A DNA stretch of 64,000 nt, from positions 34,406 through 98,405 of the IMG/VR virus record IMGVR_UViG_3300025769_000077, one strand, 5' to 3'. The translations under genes were made by a program, and so were the position numbers. Below, piece by piece: positions 62,435-64,000 of this stretch (position 1 is the first letter of the stretch; every line of letters begins with the position of its first letter). Under the pieces are notes generated by a model. That model had not been told where the DNA came from, did no database searches, and was given only the letters and a program-made list of their open reading frames with translations. The DNA comes from a virus.

Positions 62435-62836
62435 TTATTTAGTTTTCCATTCGCCGAATAAACCGCCGAATACTCTTACAAAAATAAAATAAAGCATTGA
62501 CTTAGAAAAAGTAATTTCGTCTAACATAAGTAGAAAAATTATATCTGCTTGTAAACGAGATATGTTATGTTCTGATTTCCATTGATATAACACATCATGT
62601 ACTAAAGAACAATAGTAAGTTTTAGGTAGACCTGTTTCCATATTTAATGTACCATCAGGTGTACCAATGTAACCTAAGTCTCTTATTTTTAATTTAGGAG
62701 TACAACCATCCCATGAATATCCTTTTTTAATAGTAATCTTATTACCTGATATATGTACCCATTTATTTTTAAATCCAGGTAAACTTATTGGTAAAAATAA
62801 GGTTACATTTTCTGTAAGTGTGAATTTATATTTCAT
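62435..62836 (-). CDS. DUF1353-like protein (133 aa)
   Basis: The pattern KKGYSWDGCTPK, then SLVHDVLYQW and ISRLQADIIFLLMLDE, then YFIFVRVFGGLFG matches DUF1353, a family common beside phage lysis and tail genes, of unknown biochemical role. The C-terminal third is hydrophobic enough to touch membrane. It overlaps the upstream gene by 1 base. Confidence 0.72.
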   Translation of the reverse strand: MKYKFTLTENVTLFLPISLPGFKNKWVHISGNKITIKKGYSWDGCTPKLKIRDLGYIGTPDGTLNMETGLPKTYYCSLVHDVLYQWKSEHNISRLQADIIFLLMLDEITFSKSMLYFIFVRVFGGLFGEWKTK

Positions 62837-63747
62837 TATTCAAAAGTAAGATAATCTACTAAGACTTTTTGTATTGTTGGACTTTTTCCTAATCCATGAT
62901 TATGAGTTAAGTGACTTGTATCATAAAGAGAAAATAAGAAATGAGTAGATGTATCATTAACATCATATACTTCACTAGCTATTTGGTCTCTAAACAGAGT
63001 ACCACCTGTTCTTTTATCCTGTTCTACTTTATCTGCATGTGTTAAGAAATAAGCATCTGCTGATAATTGAATAGCAGTACCAACAGTAAAAGCATAAGCT
63101 TCTTCAATAGCATTATTAGTTTGTTTAATTAAATCTGCTACTTGATCTGATTTAACAGGTATGTCTTTATCTTGTTGTTTAAGACATTCTTTAGTACCAT
63201 CAGCTTTATACCAATAAAACTTTTTAGTTTTAGATGTCTTTAATCCATTAGTTCTAGTATGAGAGTATTCTTTTTCTAGAATATCTAATCCATCTATTTC
63301 AAATGTTTTAGTTAGGATTTGTCCTTTCCATTTATAACTACGAGTAGTAAGACCTATGTTTAACTCTGAATTAAAGTCTATATGTTTAGGATTAGTTCCT
63401 AATGGATAGTCTGTGTATAGATGTATAAGATAATCATTAGTAGTATAGATTTTATATTCTCTATCACTAATCATTTCTAGTTTGTCATTAGAATAATCTA
63501 CTGGTACATTAATGGGATAACCATTTCTAGAGAAGGTAGCAAACTCGTGAGTAACTTCATCTTCTTCATTGAATAGTTGTGTCTTCCATACTCGTCTACC
63601 TTGAGTTAAATATTCTTTCCATTTTAGGACAGTCTCAGTAGGGTTTTTTTCATCTACTGTATAGTCTAAAACACTTCTGTCTTTGAACCCAACAGGAACA
63701 TCTTCTTCCCACCAAGTGCTATCTAGTATTTTTGCGTATTTAGTCAT
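62836..63747 (-). CDS. Unknown tail-associated protein (303 aa)
   Basis: A soluble beta-rich protein for the first 190 residues, then a helical region (SDQVADLIKQTNNAIEEAYA) and an end with DTSHLTHNHGLGK. The His-rich tail could bind metal, as in some fibre tips. No family is recognised. Its start overlaps the partial gene upstream by 8 bases. Confidence 0.65.
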   Translation of the reverse strand: MTKYAKILDSTWWEEDVPVGFKDRSVLDYTVDEKNPTETVLKWKEYLTQGRRVWKTQLFNEEDEVTHEFATFSRNGYPINVPVDYSNDKLEMISDREYKIYTTNDYLIHLYTDYPLGTNPKHIDFNSELNIGLTTRSYKWKGQILTKTFEIDGLDILEKEYSHTRTNGLKTSKTKKFYWYKADGTKECLKQQDKDIPVKSDQVADLIKQTNNAIEEAYAFTVGTAIQLSADAYFLTHADKVEQDKRTGGTLFRDQIASEVYDVNDTSTHFLFSLYDTSHLTHNHGLGKSPTIQKVLVDYLTFE

Positions 63748-64000
63748 TATCTGTGTATTTTAGAGATTTTGTTCTTTCTTTACTACGTGGTGTGGTTAAG
63801 GTGTTATCAAATATATCTAAACCGTTGTATGGGTATTGGGGTAGTAATTTTACAGTTGGATAAGTAGCATCTACACCTAAACTAAACCCATCCACCAACG
63901 GATTAAACACATCTTGCTCTCCTTGATTAAGTGTTATATCTGCTGTTGTAATTGAACCATGATTGTCTCCTACAACATCTTGAACTAAGAATGAGTTGTT
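63740..64000 (-). CDS. Partial gene at right edge (86 codons visible)
   Basis: The C-terminal 86 residues of a minus-strand gene that enters from the right edge, stopping with TAA at 63740-63742. The visible part is beta-rich and polar (SITTADITLNQGEQDVFNP) with a charged tail rich in Arg and Lys. It overlaps the next gene by 8 bases. Context suggests a structural protein; no family is recognised. Confidence 0.6.
   Translation of the reverse strand, partial: NNSFLVQDVVGDNHGSITTADITLNQGEQDVFNPLVDGFSLGVDATYPTVKLLPQYPYNGLDIFDNTLTTPRSKERTKSLKYTDND

Noticed and set aside
1-64000. Stop-codon reassignment as in some crAss-like phages
   Set aside because: TAG, TGA and TAA all end genes cleanly at the expected places next to following starts, and no gene needs an in-frame stop read through.
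1-64000. CRISPR array, integrase, transposase or diversity-generating reverse transcriptase
   Set aside because: No regularly spaced repeats, no Tyr/Ser recombinase motif and no reverse transcriptase motif were found in the listed proteins.

Overview
This window looks like part of a tailed bacteriophage genome of the crAss-like group (order Crassvirales), probably infecting a member of the Bacteroidota. The evidence is the gene content and layout. A plus-strand block of tightly packed early and replication genes runs toward a minus-strand block holding two giant virion proteins and a short-tail gene set. One giant protein carries a DxDxD motif (D3396/D3398/D3400 of 4476 residues), as in crAss-like virion RNA polymerases. 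The DNA is AT-rich, ribosome binding sites are weak, and a few TAnnTTTG promoter-like boxes occur. TAA, TAG and TGA all act as ordinary stops, so there is no sign of codon reassignment. The family B DNA polymerase fits the phi14:2/crAss001-like branch better than the branches that carry a family A enzyme.

Layout. 1-3975: small coiled-coil and unknown genes, a tRNA-like and structured RNA region (831-1016), an AAA ATPase, and three terminator-type hairpins. 3980-11920: replication genes, namely family B polymerase, SF2 helicase, DnaB-like helicase, a Sak4-like ATPase, a protein with an SSB-like tail, and a DnaG-type primase. 11908-14871: a ubiquitin-like cassette (Ubl, E2-like, JAMM peptidase, E1/ThiF-like), with a candidate -1 ribosomal frameshift at the end of the Ubl gene. 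14856-18971: RusA-like protein, PD-(D/E)XK exonuclease, uracil-DNA glycosylase and HNH protein. 19028-25765: nucleotide metabolism and small genes, including a DUF1937 protein, a dATP/dGTP diphosphohydrolase-like protein, a spore-photoproduct-lyase-like radical SAM enzyme, a phosphoesterase, a MazG-like protein and a class II ribonucleotide reductase. 26033-29287: a PRPP-synthetase-like enzyme, a HAD-like protein, a coiled-coil protein and a nicotinamide phosphoribosyltransferase, which together look like an NAD+ rebuilding module.

A strong terminator at 29291-29321 sits where the two strands converge. The minus strand then carries, in transcription order from the right edge: tail-associated proteins, a lysis-type cluster of overlapping membrane genes, a second phosphoesterase, a fibre-like protein, ring/tail-hub-like proteins, a large muzzle-like protein, two cargo-like proteins, the 4476-residue RNA polymerase protein and a 2161-residue partner. 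Portal, major capsid protein and terminase are not in the window and presumably lie to the right.

Working together: the injected virion RNA polymerase would transcribe the plus-strand early genes. These copy and recombine DNA, tune nucleotide pools, may restore NAD+ against host defence, and may modify proteins through the ubiquitin-like cassette. The minus-strand late genes build the tail and package the polymerase. Family calls rest on motifs read by eye; no database search was possible.
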